Assembly (NCBI GenBank): GCA_948467735.1
Contig: CAOKFN010000011.1
Span: forward strand, 1 to 64,000
Direction: 5' to 3'
Source: an uncultured bacterium
GTDB taxonomy: Bacteria > Bacillota > Clostridia > Lachnospirales > Lachnospiraceae
DNA: 64,000 nt
Positions within the stretch are counted from its first letter, which is position 1. Each line of letters opens with the position of its first letter. The notes beneath the pieces are model-generated. The model was not told the origin of the DNA. It saw only the letters and a program-made list of their open reading frames with translations, and made no database searches. A program made the translations under genes and the position numbers. Below, one piece after another: positions 50,594 to 57,768 of this stretch.

Positions 50594-50632
50594 TCTCCTA
50601 TTATAGTTCCCACATATGGGAACTTGTTCCGC
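50594..50632 (-). promoter_or_regulatory. GGAAC/GTTCCCA/TGGGAAC leader element before aroE
   Basis: On the coding strand GGCGGAACAAGTTCCCA is followed by TATG and TGGGAAC, then AGGAGA. Segment 1 (GGAAC) and segment 3 (GGGAAC) can each pair with segment 2 (GTTCC), so two exclusive hairpins are possible. The element fills the whole 53-bp gap after yqeG. Confidence 0.55.
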
Positions 50633-50641
50633 CTCTGGGTT

Positions 50642-51151
50642 TCAGCGCCGCGCTTTTTTTATTTTTTTGTGATAAAAAAATAGGACTATCCGCTCCAAAC
50701 GGCGTTTCAAGACTATCTGAATTTCTTCTTTGGGGTGAATCGGCTTTACAAGCCAAGTGACGATGCCTGCCTTTTTAGCCCCCCAGATATCCGTAAACAG
50801 CTGATCTCCCACGAATAAAGTATTTTTCGGGTTCGTCCCCATGAGCTTCATGGCGTCCTCGTAGCCTTTCCGCCCCGGCTTGCCCGCTTTGAATATATAT
50901 TCGGAGCCAACCCCGTCATTGAACATTTTCACCCGTGGTTCCTTATTGTTGGACAAAAGCACCGTCCGAAACCCCGCCTTGTGAAGTCTGGCAAACAGCG
51001 CCGCCGCCCTCTCGTCCGCCGGGGCGCCATGGGGCACCAAGGTATTATCAATATCAAAAATCACTCCCCGCCACCCTTTTTCATACAGCTTTTCATAGTC
51101 AATCGCGTAAGCGCTGTCTACTTCATTGTCGGGATAAAAAATCTCCAGCAT
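50642..51151 (-). CDS. yqeG: YqeG family HAD-type phosphatase
   Basis: The 169-aa protein is a IIIA HAD phosphatase. Motif I is FDIDNTLVPHG (the two Asp), motif II VLLSNN, the conserved Lys is in KAGKPG and motif III is FVGDQLFTDIWGAKKAG. YqeG proteins act on phosphatidylglycerol phosphate or related phosphates in Bacillus relatives, but the substrate is inferred. The C-terminus is basic (FYHKKIKKARR). It is upstream of aroE in the same direction. Confidence 0.9.
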   Translation of the reverse strand: MLEIFYPDNEVDSAYAIDYEKLYEKGWRGVIFDIDNTLVPHGAPADERAAALFARLHKAGFRTVLLSNNKEPRVKMFNDGVGSEYIFKAGKPGRKGYEDAMKLMGTNPKNTLFVGDQLFTDIWGAKKAGIVTWLVKPIHPKEEIQIVLKRRLERIVLFFYHKKIKKARR

Positions 51152-51187
51152 ACCGACCTCCTAATATTTGAAAATACTCTGCCGCCC

Positions 51188-51592
51188 CTATGCTTCCAAG
51201 CCGATCAATTCAACCGCTTCTTTAATATAGTCGCTCAATTTCCTGCTCTCCACTCCCATCACCCGGACATGACAGCGGTTCATGGGAATCAAAAGGATTT
51301 TCGCGCTGCTGGAAGCCACCGCCTCCGCCATCTTCGGGGTAATCTCCCCCATCATGGCGTTTGCCGCCACAATGCCCACAGGCCCCACGATCACATCCGC
51401 CCGGCTGCTGTTGTAAATCACGGCGTTCTCTCCCGTAGCGCCCAGCGCCGTGCCGCCCTTCATCATGTTGGAGGTCGCCGCCGCATTCGTCCCCACCGCA
51501 ATCAGCTCCGCTTCCGGATATCGCAGATGCAGCTCTTCCACAAGGCTTCGGCCCACGCCGCCCCCCTGTCCATCCATAACCATAATTTTCAT
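51188..51592 (-). CDS. DUF3842 family protein
   Basis: The 134-aa protein begins MKIMVMDGQGGGVGRSLVEE, a Rossmann-like start typical of DUF3842, and continues with VGTNAAATSNMMKGGT and VGPVGIVAANAMMGEITPKM. It probably binds a nucleotide or cofactor; the role is unknown. Start 51592 has GGGGAGG upstream and is preferred over the frame from 51709, which adds a non-conserved extension. It precedes yqeG by 37 bp. Confidence 0.85.
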   Translation of the reverse strand: MKIMVMDGQGGGVGRSLVEELHLRYPEAELIAVGTNAAATSNMMKGGTALGATGENAVIYNSSRADVIVGPVGIVAANAMMGEITPKMAEAVASSSAKILLIPMNRCHVRVMGVESRKLSDYIKEAVELIGLEA

Positions 51593-51975
51593 CCTAACCT
51601 CCCCGACGCTGCTGCCGCGGCATCTCAAATCCGAGCAGACAGAAGATGCGCCATATTTCATGACCTCATATCTGTCCCGCCTCCATACGAATTTGGACTT
51701 TCTTATCAATATATCACGGTCCGTCCATAAAATGCAAGCTCCTTTCTAAAAAAATTCCAAATTTAAGCAGAGCAGTTCGCCCCTTCCTCCCGCGGCCAAT
51801 CCGTTTCCCTGCCCACGCTCCACACCGCCCTTCCTGTGTCCGTTCAACCCCCGGCCTCCACAACATTCTCTGAAAGTTTGGCAGGAAAAATTTTAAATAT
51901 TTGCTTCTTTCAACAAATTATGACATAATGGCGTCATAGTTCGTTTGTTATAAAAGGAACTTTTCCAGCCGCCGC
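51593..51975. other. Intergenic region with no supported feature
   Basis: Some 380 bp separate the DUF3842 start from the promoter of the ECF gene. The region is divergent-promoter space. I see no RNA gene, repeat or ORF that I can support. Confidence 0.4.
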
Positions 51976-52003
51976 TTGACAATCCTGCTGTTTTCAGTAT
52001 AAT
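51976..52003 (+). promoter_or_regulatory. Strong promoter of the ECF S-component gene
   Basis: TTGACA (51976-51981) and TATAAT (51998-52003) have a 16-bp spacer. Transcription should start near 52010, exactly where the first helix of the leader begins. Confidence 0.88.
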
Positions 52004-52009
52004 AATAAA

Positions 52010-52190
52010 TGATTATCTGTCCCCAAAAAGAAAAATTGTTCTAGGAAAGAACAACCGCATTTAGAAAAATGCGATTCTGACAGGAATCCCGGGGGCCGCC
52101 GAATAATCACAGTCAAAATACGGAATGAAAAAATCGCCATGAAGGCTGACAGCCCTTTGGAAAAGGGTTCTGCTTTCATGGCTTTCTTTT
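52010..52190 (+). promoter_or_regulatory. Multi-helix leader with intrinsic terminator (candidate riboswitch)
   Basis: P1 is TGATTAT (52010-52016) with ATAATCA (52103-52109). CCCC (52021-52024) can pair with GGGG (52091-52095). P2 is TTGTTCT/AGAACAA (52036-52042, 52048-52054), P3 is CGCATTT/AAATGCG (52056-52062, 52067-52073) and P4 is ATTC/GAAT (52074-52077, 52084-52087). A terminator follows: GCCATGAA (52136-52143) with TTCATGGC (52175-52182), inner CCCTTT/AAAGGG, then TTTCTTTT. The ORF starts 77 bases later. No known aptamer signature was recognised. Confidence 0.65.
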
Positions 52191-52266
52191 GGTTTGTCCG
52201 CATTTTTACGGAAAATAAAATATAAGCGGCGTACCCTGACAAAAAAAGAAAAGAGAGGCAGCAGCA

Positions 52267-52863
52267 ATGATGAACAAACTATCCAGCATAACAAAATGCG
52301 CAGTCACCGCCGTGTGCATGGCGCTCTGCGTCGTGCTTCCCATGGCGCTCCACTCCATCCCCAACGCAGGAACCCTGCTCTCCCCCATGCATCTCCCCGT
52401 GCTCTTATGCGGCTTGGTGTGCGGCTGGCCCTTCGGCCTGCTCTGCGGGCTGGCAGGCCCCGCCCTTTCCTGTTTTATCACAGGCATGCCGGGAATGGGC
52501 TACCTTCCCACCATGATGGTGGAGCTGGCCCTGTACGGGCTGATCAGCGGTTTATTGATGCGCCTTGTCCGCACCGGACGGCTGACGGCCGATTTGTATA
52601 TCAGCCTTATATCCGCCATGCTGGCAGGCCGCATTCTCACGGGTGCCGCCAGAGCCTTGATATTCACGGCGGACAGTTATTCATGGAAGATTTGGGCGAC
52701 GGGTTATTTCGTGTCCAGCTTCCCCGGAATCGTCCTCCAGCTTCTGCTGATCCCCGCCCTGTATCTGGCGCTCCAGCGGGCCCGCCTGATTCCCGCCCGG
52801 TATGAGAAATCTTCCAAAGCCTGCGGCGCGGCAGAATCCGGCAGACAAAACGCTGCCCTGTAA
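52267..52863 (+). CDS. ECF transporter substrate-binding (S) component
   Basis: The 198-aa protein has six membrane helices and the ECF-type pattern: an N-terminal hydrophobic helix with AxxxA-like spacing (TAVCMALCVVLPMALH), SPMHLPVLLCGLVCGWPFG and GMPGMGYLPTMMVELALYG. ECF S components bind a vitamin or metal and use a shared EcfAAT module, which is not encoded here. It is likely a stand-alone group II S component. The substrate cannot be assigned; the SPMHLPVLLCG motif belongs to a group often left as unknown. GAGAGGCAG precedes the start. A long structured leader suggests control by the transported compound. Confidence 0.85.
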   Translation: MMNKLSSITKCAVTAVCMALCVVLPMALHSIPNAGTLLSPMHLPVLLCGLVCGWPFGLLCGLAGPALSCFITGMPGMGYLPTMMVELALYGLISGLLMRLVRTGRLTADLYISLISAMLAGRILTGAARALIFTADSYSWKIWATGYFVSSFPGIVLQLLLIPALYLALQRARLIPARYEKSSKACGAAESGRQNAAL

Positions 52864-53006
52864 ACAGGCGCACAAACCCAAAATACCGACCAAGAACCCA
52901 GATACGCAGCCACCCATCACTTCCGGAAATTCGCCCCAACATCTCTGCACGAAGCAGGCATCGGGAAATTCCCCTCTTATGAGCCCTGCCTTACATGATC
53001 ATCCTA

Positions 53007-53049
53007 CAAAAAACATCGGCTTATCCTTTCACGGACAGCCGATGTTTTT
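53007..53049. terminator. Bidirectional terminator between the ECF gene and groEL
   Basis: AAAAAACATCGGC and GCCGATGTTTTT form a 12-bp stem with a 17-nt loop and T runs on both strands. The two convergent genes share it. Confidence 0.9.
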
Positions 53050-53099
53050 GATTCACAGCAATATAATTCTATCAGAATACTATCCAGCCTCGCTGCGGC

Positions 53100-54725
53100 T
53101 TACATCATTCCGCCCATTCCGCCTGCACCTCCGGGCATTGCGGGGGTTTCCTCCTTGATGTTTGCAACGACGCTCTCCGTGGTCAGCAGAGTGCTTGCCA
53201 CGCTGGTAGCGTTCTGCAGAGCGCTCCTTGTCACCTTCGCAGGGTCAAGGATGCCTGCCTTCACCATATCCACATACTCCTCTTTCAGTACGTCGAAGCC
53301 CACGCCTGCCTCGGACTCCCTCACCTTATTGATGATGACGCTGCCTTCCAGACCTGCGTTAGCGGCGATATGGAACAGAGGAGCCTCCAATGCCTTCAGC
53401 ACAATGCTCGCGCCCGTCTTCTCGTCGCCTTCCAGAGTCTCAGCCAGCTTCACCACATCCTTTGCAGCATGGATATACGCGGAACCGCCGCCGCAGATAA
53501 TGCCTTCCTCCACAGCCGCACGGGTTGCAGCCAGAGCGTCCTCCAGACGAAGCTTTGCCTCCTTCATCTCGGTCTCGGTTGCCGCGCCCACACGGATCAC
53601 TGCCACGCCGCCTGCCAGCTTTGCAAGCCTCTCCTGAAGCTTCTCCCTGTCGAAATCGGAAGTGGTCTCCTCGATCTGCTTCTTAATCTGTGCAATGCGG
53701 GCCTGAATCTCATCCTTCTGGCCCTCGCCGTCCACGATAACGGTGTTCTCCTTCTGAACCTTTACGGACTTTGCATGGCCCAGCATATCCATGGTCACAT
53801 CCTTCAACTCATAGCCAAGCTCGGAGCTGATGACGGTGCCGCCGGTCAGAATTGCGATATCCTGCAGCATATCCTTTCTTCTGTCGCCGTAGCCGGGAGC
53901 CTTGACAGCCACCACATTGAAGGTGCCGCGAAGCTTGTTCACAATCAGAGTGGTCAGGGCCTCGCCCTCCACATCCTCGGCAATGATCAAAAGCTTTGCG
54001 CCGGACTGTACAATCTGCTCCAGAAGCGGCAGGATTTCCTGAATATTGGAAATCTTCTTGTCGGTAATCAGGATGCAGGGATTCTCCAGAACCGCTTCCA
54101 TCTTGTCCATGTCCGTAGCCATATAAGCGGAAATATAGCCTCTGTCAAACTGCATTCCTTCCACCAGATCCAGCTCGGTCTGCATGGTCTTGGATTCCTC
54201 GATGGTGATAACGCCGTCTCCGCTGACCTTCTCCATTGCGTCCGCCACCAGCTGTCCCACTTCCTCGTCGCCTGCGGAAATAGCGGCAACCCTTGCGATA
54301 TGCTCCTTGCCGTTTACCTTCTGGCTCATCTTGGAAATTGCTTCCACTGCGCACTCGGTTGCCTTCTTCATTCCTTTTCTAAGAATGATGGGATTTGCGC
54401 CTGCGGCCAGATTCTTCATGCCCGCGTTCACCATTGCCTGTGCCAGCACGGTTGCGGTGGTGGTGCCGTCGCCTGCCACGTCGTTGGTCTTGGTAGCCAC
54501 CTCTTTTACCAGCTGCGCGCCCATATTCTCAAAAGCGTCTTCCAGTTCGATTTCCTTTGCAATCGTAACGCCGTCGTTGGTAATCAAAGGCGCCCCGAAA
54601 GACTTATCCAGTACTACGTTTCTTCCTTTGGGTCCAAGGGTCACTCTCACGGTGTCTGTCAGCTGATTGACGCCGGACTCTAATGCTGCACGGGCTTCTG
54701 CGCCGTATTTAATTTCTTTTGCCAT
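53100..54725 (-). CDS. groEL: 60 kDa chaperonin GroEL
   Basis: GroEL folds client proteins in an ATP-driven double ring. The 541-aa protein has the equatorial domain ATP motifs (LGPKGRNVVLDKSFG, VAGDGTTTATVLAQ), the apical domain (about 190-375) and the C-terminal GGM repeat (PGGAGGMGGMM). Start ATG 54725 follows GGAGG. groES lies upstream with an unusually long 279-bp spacer that contains a 52-bp repeat. Control is by the CIRCE operator upstream of groES. Confidence 0.98.
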   Translation of the reverse strand: MAKEIKYGAEARAALESGVNQLTDTVRVTLGPKGRNVVLDKSFGAPLITNDGVTIAKEIELEDAFENMGAQLVKEVATKTNDVAGDGTTTATVLAQAMVNAGMKNLAAGANPIILRKGMKKATECAVEAISKMSQKVNGKEHIARVAAISAGDEEVGQLVADAMEKVSGDGVITIEESKTMQTELDLVEGMQFDRGYISAYMATDMDKMEAVLENPCILITDKKISNIQEILPLLEQIVQSGAKLLIIAEDVEGEALTTLIVNKLRGTFNVVAVKAPGYGDRRKDMLQDIAILTGGTVISSELGYELKDVTMDMLGHAKSVKVQKENTVIVDGEGQKDEIQARIAQIKKQIEETTSDFDREKLQERLAKLAGGVAVIRVGAATETEMKEAKLRLEDALAATRAAVEEGIICGGGSAYIHAAKDVVKLAETLEGDEKTGASIVLKALEAPLFHIAANAGLEGSVIINKVRESEAGVGFDVLKEEYVDMVKAGILDPAKVTRSALQNATSVASTLLTTESVVANIKEETPAMPGGAGGMGGMM

Positions 54726-54841
54726 GTTTCATTGCCTCCATTATATTATAATATTCATTGAAACGTCTGTGAATTTAAAACATCTGCGGTTTTCCCGCCA
54801 AATTCCTTGATTCTTTGCCCTTAGCTCATGATTTCTAATTC

Positions 54842-54997
54842 TTGATCCCTAGTCCTTGATCCTTCACTCTTGAGCTTCAGCCTTTGATCCTTCTTGACCT
54901 CTAGTCCTTGACCCTTCACTCTTGCTCTCTGATCCTTGAGCTTTCTTGGCCTCTAGTCCTTGAGCTTCAGCCCTTGAGCTTTCTCGGTCTTAAGTCC
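54842..54997. repeat. 52-bp tandem repeat, three copies, in the groES-groEL spacer
   Basis: Copies start at 54842, 54894 and 54946, with CTAGTCCTTGA at the same place in each (54849, 54901 and 54953). Divergence grows toward the groES side. On the mRNA strand the region is purine-rich (CAAGGACTAGAGG). The array sits inside a transcribed spacer. Confidence 0.9.
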
Positions 54998-55004
54998 TAG
55001 TTTC

Positions 55005-55292
55005 TTAGTTCTCAATCACGGCCAAAATATCGTTCTGCTTTACGACAATATATTCTTCCTCGTCAAGCTTCACTTCGGTTCCGGCATATTTGGAATAAAT
55101 GACCTGATCTCCGGCTTTTACCTCCATCTTAATCTCCTTGCCGTCAACCACTCCGCCGGGGCCTACCGCCACAACCTCTGCCTGCTGAGGCTTTTCTTTG
55201 CTCTGTCCGGGAAGGACGATGCCCGATTTCGTGGTTTCTTCCGCGACTAACTGCTTTAATACAACTCTGTCACCTAAAGGTACTAATTTCAT
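55005..55292 (-). CDS. groES: 10 kDa co-chaperonin GroES
   Basis: GroES caps the GroEL ring. The 95-aa protein is full length: MKLVPLGDRVVLKQ at the start, the mobile loop EETTKSGIVLPGQSKEKPQ, and VKQNDILAVIEN at the end. AGGAGG lies ten bases before the ATG. A consensus CIRCE operator (55327-55353) and a promoter lie upstream, so groES-groEL is a heat-shock operon under HrcA. Confidence 0.98.
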   Translation of the reverse strand: MKLVPLGDRVVLKQLVAEETTKSGIVLPGQSKEKPQQAEVVAVGPGGVVDGKEIKMEVKAGDQVIYSKYAGTEVKLDEEEYIVVKQNDILAVIEN

Positions 55293-55326
55293 GATAATTG
55301 CCTCCTATGATTACTTTTATATTCTG

Positions 55327-55353
55327 TTAGCACTCTTTTAATTCGAGTGCTAA
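55327..55353. promoter_or_regulatory. CIRCE operator (HrcA binding site)
   Basis: TTAGCACTC, nine bases, GAGTGCTAA: a perfect match to the CIRCE consensus, located in the groES leader 35 bp before its start codon. Confidence 0.98.
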
Positions 55354-55365
55354 TTACTAGAACAT

Positions 55366-55394
55366 ATAATAGTTTCATATGGAAGTCTTTGCAA
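55366..55394 (-). promoter_or_regulatory. groESL promoter
   Basis: On the minus strand TTGCAA (55389-55394) and TATTAT (55366-55371) are separated by 17 bp. The CIRCE element begins 12 bases downstream of the -10, so HrcA would block initiation. Confidence 0.75.
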
Positions 55395-55731
55395 CCATAT
55401 CCACATCAATTTATAAGTAAAAATATCTTGTTTTCTCTTTATTGCTCATTTTATCTCCTTTTTTCTCAATTTGTCGCTCATAAAGTGATTTTATATTTAT
55501 TTTAGAAACGCGCAGGCAGTCAAAAACTTGTGCGAGGCCGGAAAGTACGCCTGCTCAAAACAGGCCTGTTCACTTGGCGTTCTTCCGGAAATGAAGAGTT
55601 TCCTCACGTTTTCCCTAATTTTTTCCGGTAAATTATCCGATATTCTTAATAGAACTTAACTGAATGACACTATTGAAATACGCATCCAAGGAGGGATTAA
55701 CGCAGCAAACGGATTTAACAGCAGTTTCAAA

Positions 55732-55953
55732 GTGTATCCGGTTCAGACGATTGCCAGAACGCCAGAGTTGAAAAGGGAAAACAGCCGATCAGGACAGCAG
55801 CAGTCTCCGGCTCACAAGCCTGTTTCCTTTGGTGCCGTATTGGAAAAATCAATGGAAAAGGAGTCTCCGGCTGACTGCTATATTGTGACTTACAATATAA
55901 AAAGCCAGCTCCAGACCTATTATTATCACCAATCCAGAGAATATACCTTCTGA
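55732..55953 (+). CDS. Small hypothetical protein, start uncertain
   Basis: The frame reads VYPVQTIARTPELKREN, then VSFGAVLEKSMEKE and IVTYNIKSQLQTYYYHQSRE to the stop. GTG 55732 has no ribosome-binding site. The frame is open further upstream and keeps a protein-like sequence (IEIRIQGGINAANGFNSSFK) back to about ATT 55672, which suggests a non-standard start or a damaged start codon. A clear hairpin terminator begins ten bases after the stop, which supports a real transcription unit. I recall small clostridial proteins of this type, but without a known function. Confidence 0.5.
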   Translation: MYPVQTIARTPELKRENSRSGQQQSPAHKPVSFGAVLEKSMEKESPADCYIVTYNIKSQLQTYYYHQSREYTF

Positions 55954-55962
55954 GCCGACCGT

Positions 55963-56004
55963 AAAAGGAGCAGGCATGTGCGAAGCATATGCCGCTCCTT
56001 TTAT
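55963..56004 (+). terminator. Intrinsic terminator after the small hypothetical gene
   Basis: AAAAGGAGC and GCTCCTTTT, with inner GGCAT/ATGCC, form a two-part stem followed by T-rich sequence. Confidence 0.8.
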
Positions 56005-56125
56005 GATGCTTTCTTTTAGGCCTTGGGCACTCTCACCCATGACTGCCAGACGGATCCGGCACGTTGATTTCTTCAAAACACATAAAAAATACCCGGTTAC
56101 ATATACTATAATCGAGGTATATTCT

Positions 56126-56641
56126 ATGAAACAATTAAAACGCTGTACAGTTATCGGAATCATTTTTGTCATAATAACAGGCTCTTTGGCTCATTTCCTA
56201 TATGGCTGGTCTAATCATAATCATATCGCAGGCCTCTTTACGCCGGTCAATGAATCAATTTGGGAACATATGAAATTATTATTCTTTCCCATGCTGCTAT
56301 ACTCTCTTTTCATGATGATCAGATTGAAGCAGGAGTATCCCTGTATTACTTCCGCGCTGTGCTTTGGCATTTTAGCAGGCACTTTTCTGATTCCGTTTTT
56401 TTACTACGCTTACACTTTTGTACTTGGGAAACACATTTTTATTTTGGATATCGGCACATTTATTCTGAGCGTTATCATTGCCTTTTGGCTTTCTTACAAG
56501 CTTACGCTGTCATGCAGGCTGAAAGAATATACGATTTTATTATGTATTTTAGTATGCATCCTTTTTGCCTGTTTTATGGTATTTACTTACCATGCTCCCA
56601 ATTTTGCCATCTTTCAGGATCCTTCCACTGCCAAAGGTTGA
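56126..56641 (+). CDS. DUF6512 family membrane protein
   Basis: The 171-aa protein has five predicted membrane helices and conserved motifs of DUF6512: SLAHFLYGWSNHNHIAGLF, PVNESIWEHMKLLFFPML, and an end with TYHAPNFAIFQDP. The function is unknown. ATG 56126 has GAGGT seven bases upstream. The longer frame from 55976 runs through the terminator hairpin and is not the gene. A TATAAT at 56106-56111 may belong to its promoter. Confidence 0.85.
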   Translation: MKQLKRCTVIGIIFVIITGSLAHFLYGWSNHNHIAGLFTPVNESIWEHMKLLFFPMLLYSLFMMIRLKQEYPCITSALCFGILAGTFLIPFFYYAYTFVLGKHIFILDIGTFILSVIIAFWLSYKLTLSCRLKEYTILLCILVCILFACFMVFTYHAPNFAIFQDPSTAKG

Positions 56642-56805
56642 CGAAACCTAGTTTCTGCCTGACGGCACTGCCATCTTTCCACTAAAGCCAGCACCCCTCG
56701 CGGTATCGCCGCGCCAATTTTAAATCGGCTTTGACATGGCTCTGCACGGGGATGTGCATAAAAAAAGAATGCCGAAAATATCACATCTTCAAGCATTCTC
56801 TCCCA

Positions 56806-57210
56806 TGGAGCAGACGGGAGTCGAACCCGTGTCCAAAAGCCCATTCCCTGTCCTTCTACTATCATAGTCCGTTATCTTGGCCGGACTTTCTCCAGCCTGT
56901 TCCCTCCTCGGGCAGGAAACGAACAGCCTGCTCGATTCGGTAGCTTCATCATACGCCCATGCGCGCAAAGCTTAACGCATGTCGTTTCTCACATCGTCGA
57001 TGCCCGGATTCCGAAGTGTGAGTGCCCCGGAGCGGACAAGCCGCCTAAAGACGGCATCACCCACAGCTTAGATTAACTAAGCTGCAAGTGCATACTGAGT
57101 ATTATCTTCAGCGTTTAGTTTAATCGCGGACAAAGTCCGCATCGCGATTAACGTGTCGCAACGGATAGCTTCTCCAGCTGCAGAACCCCTGTCGAAACCT
57201 TTACTACCCC
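56806..57210 (-). ncRNA. ssrA: Transfer-messenger RNA (tmRNA)
   Basis: The 5' end GGGGTAGTAAAGGTTTCGAC and the 3' T arm with GGTTCGACTCCCG and CTGCTCC form the tRNA-like half. The acceptor pairs GGGGTAG with CTGCTCC. The tag frame ends with AEDNTQYALAA and a TAG at 57078-57080, matching the usual clostridial tag tail. CCA is not encoded. It sits next to smpB, as is common in Firmicutes. Confidence 0.95.
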
Positions 57211-57282
57211 TGATAACTTTGTAAAATTAGTATATCCGTTTTCCTCTTCGATGTCAACGACTTTATAAATATTTTAGGAGCT

Positions 57283-57753
57283 TTACAGGTTTTTAATCTT
57301 AAACTCTCTCTGGGTCTCTCTCCTCTGATCTTTTCTGGCAATATCCTGACGCTTATCATACAGCTTCTTGCCTCGGGCCAGACCGATTTCCACCTTCACC
57401 CTGCCGTTTTTAAAGTACACCTGCAGGGGCACAAGGGTATAGCCCTTTTCCGCAATCTTTCCCGCCAGCTTATTGATTTCATATTTATGCATCAACAGCT
57501 TTTTCACCCGCAGCGGGTCCTTGTTAAAGATATTTCCCTTTTCATAGGGACTGATATGCATGCCATAGACGAATACTTCGCCGTTTTCGATGCGGATAAA
57601 CGACTCTTTGACGCTGCATTTTCCCATGCGCATGGACTTTACCTCCGTGCCGTGCAGCGCCACGCCCGCCTCATAAGTCTCGTCTATAAAATAATCATGA
57701 AACGCTTTTTTATTATTGGCAATCAGCTTCTGTGCCTCTTTCTGTTGTGCCAT
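57283..57753 (-). CDS. smpB: SsrA-binding protein SmpB
   Basis: SmpB brings tmRNA to stalled ribosomes. The 156-aa protein has the OB fold (NNKKAFHDYFIDETYEAGV, LHGTEVKSMRMGKCS, YVHGMHISPYEKGN-like) and a basic C-terminal tail (KRQDIARKDQRRETQREF) that mimics mRNA in the decoding site. It starts MAQQKEAQKLIA after GGGGGAGG. It follows rnr by 15 bp and precedes ssrA, giving the trans-translation cluster. Confidence 0.97.
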   Translation of the reverse strand: MAQQKEAQKLIANNKKAFHDYFIDETYEAGVALHGTEVKSMRMGKCSVKESFIRIENGEVFVYGMHISPYEKGNIFNKDPLRVKKLLMHKYEINKLAGKIAEKGYTLVPLQVYFKNGRVKVEIGLARGKKLYDKRQDIARKDQRRETQREFKIKNL

Positions 57754-57768
57754 GGAAACCTCCCCCTC

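Noticed and set aside
53370..54683. 437-codon plus-strand open frame
   Set aside because: Shadow of groEL on the other strand.
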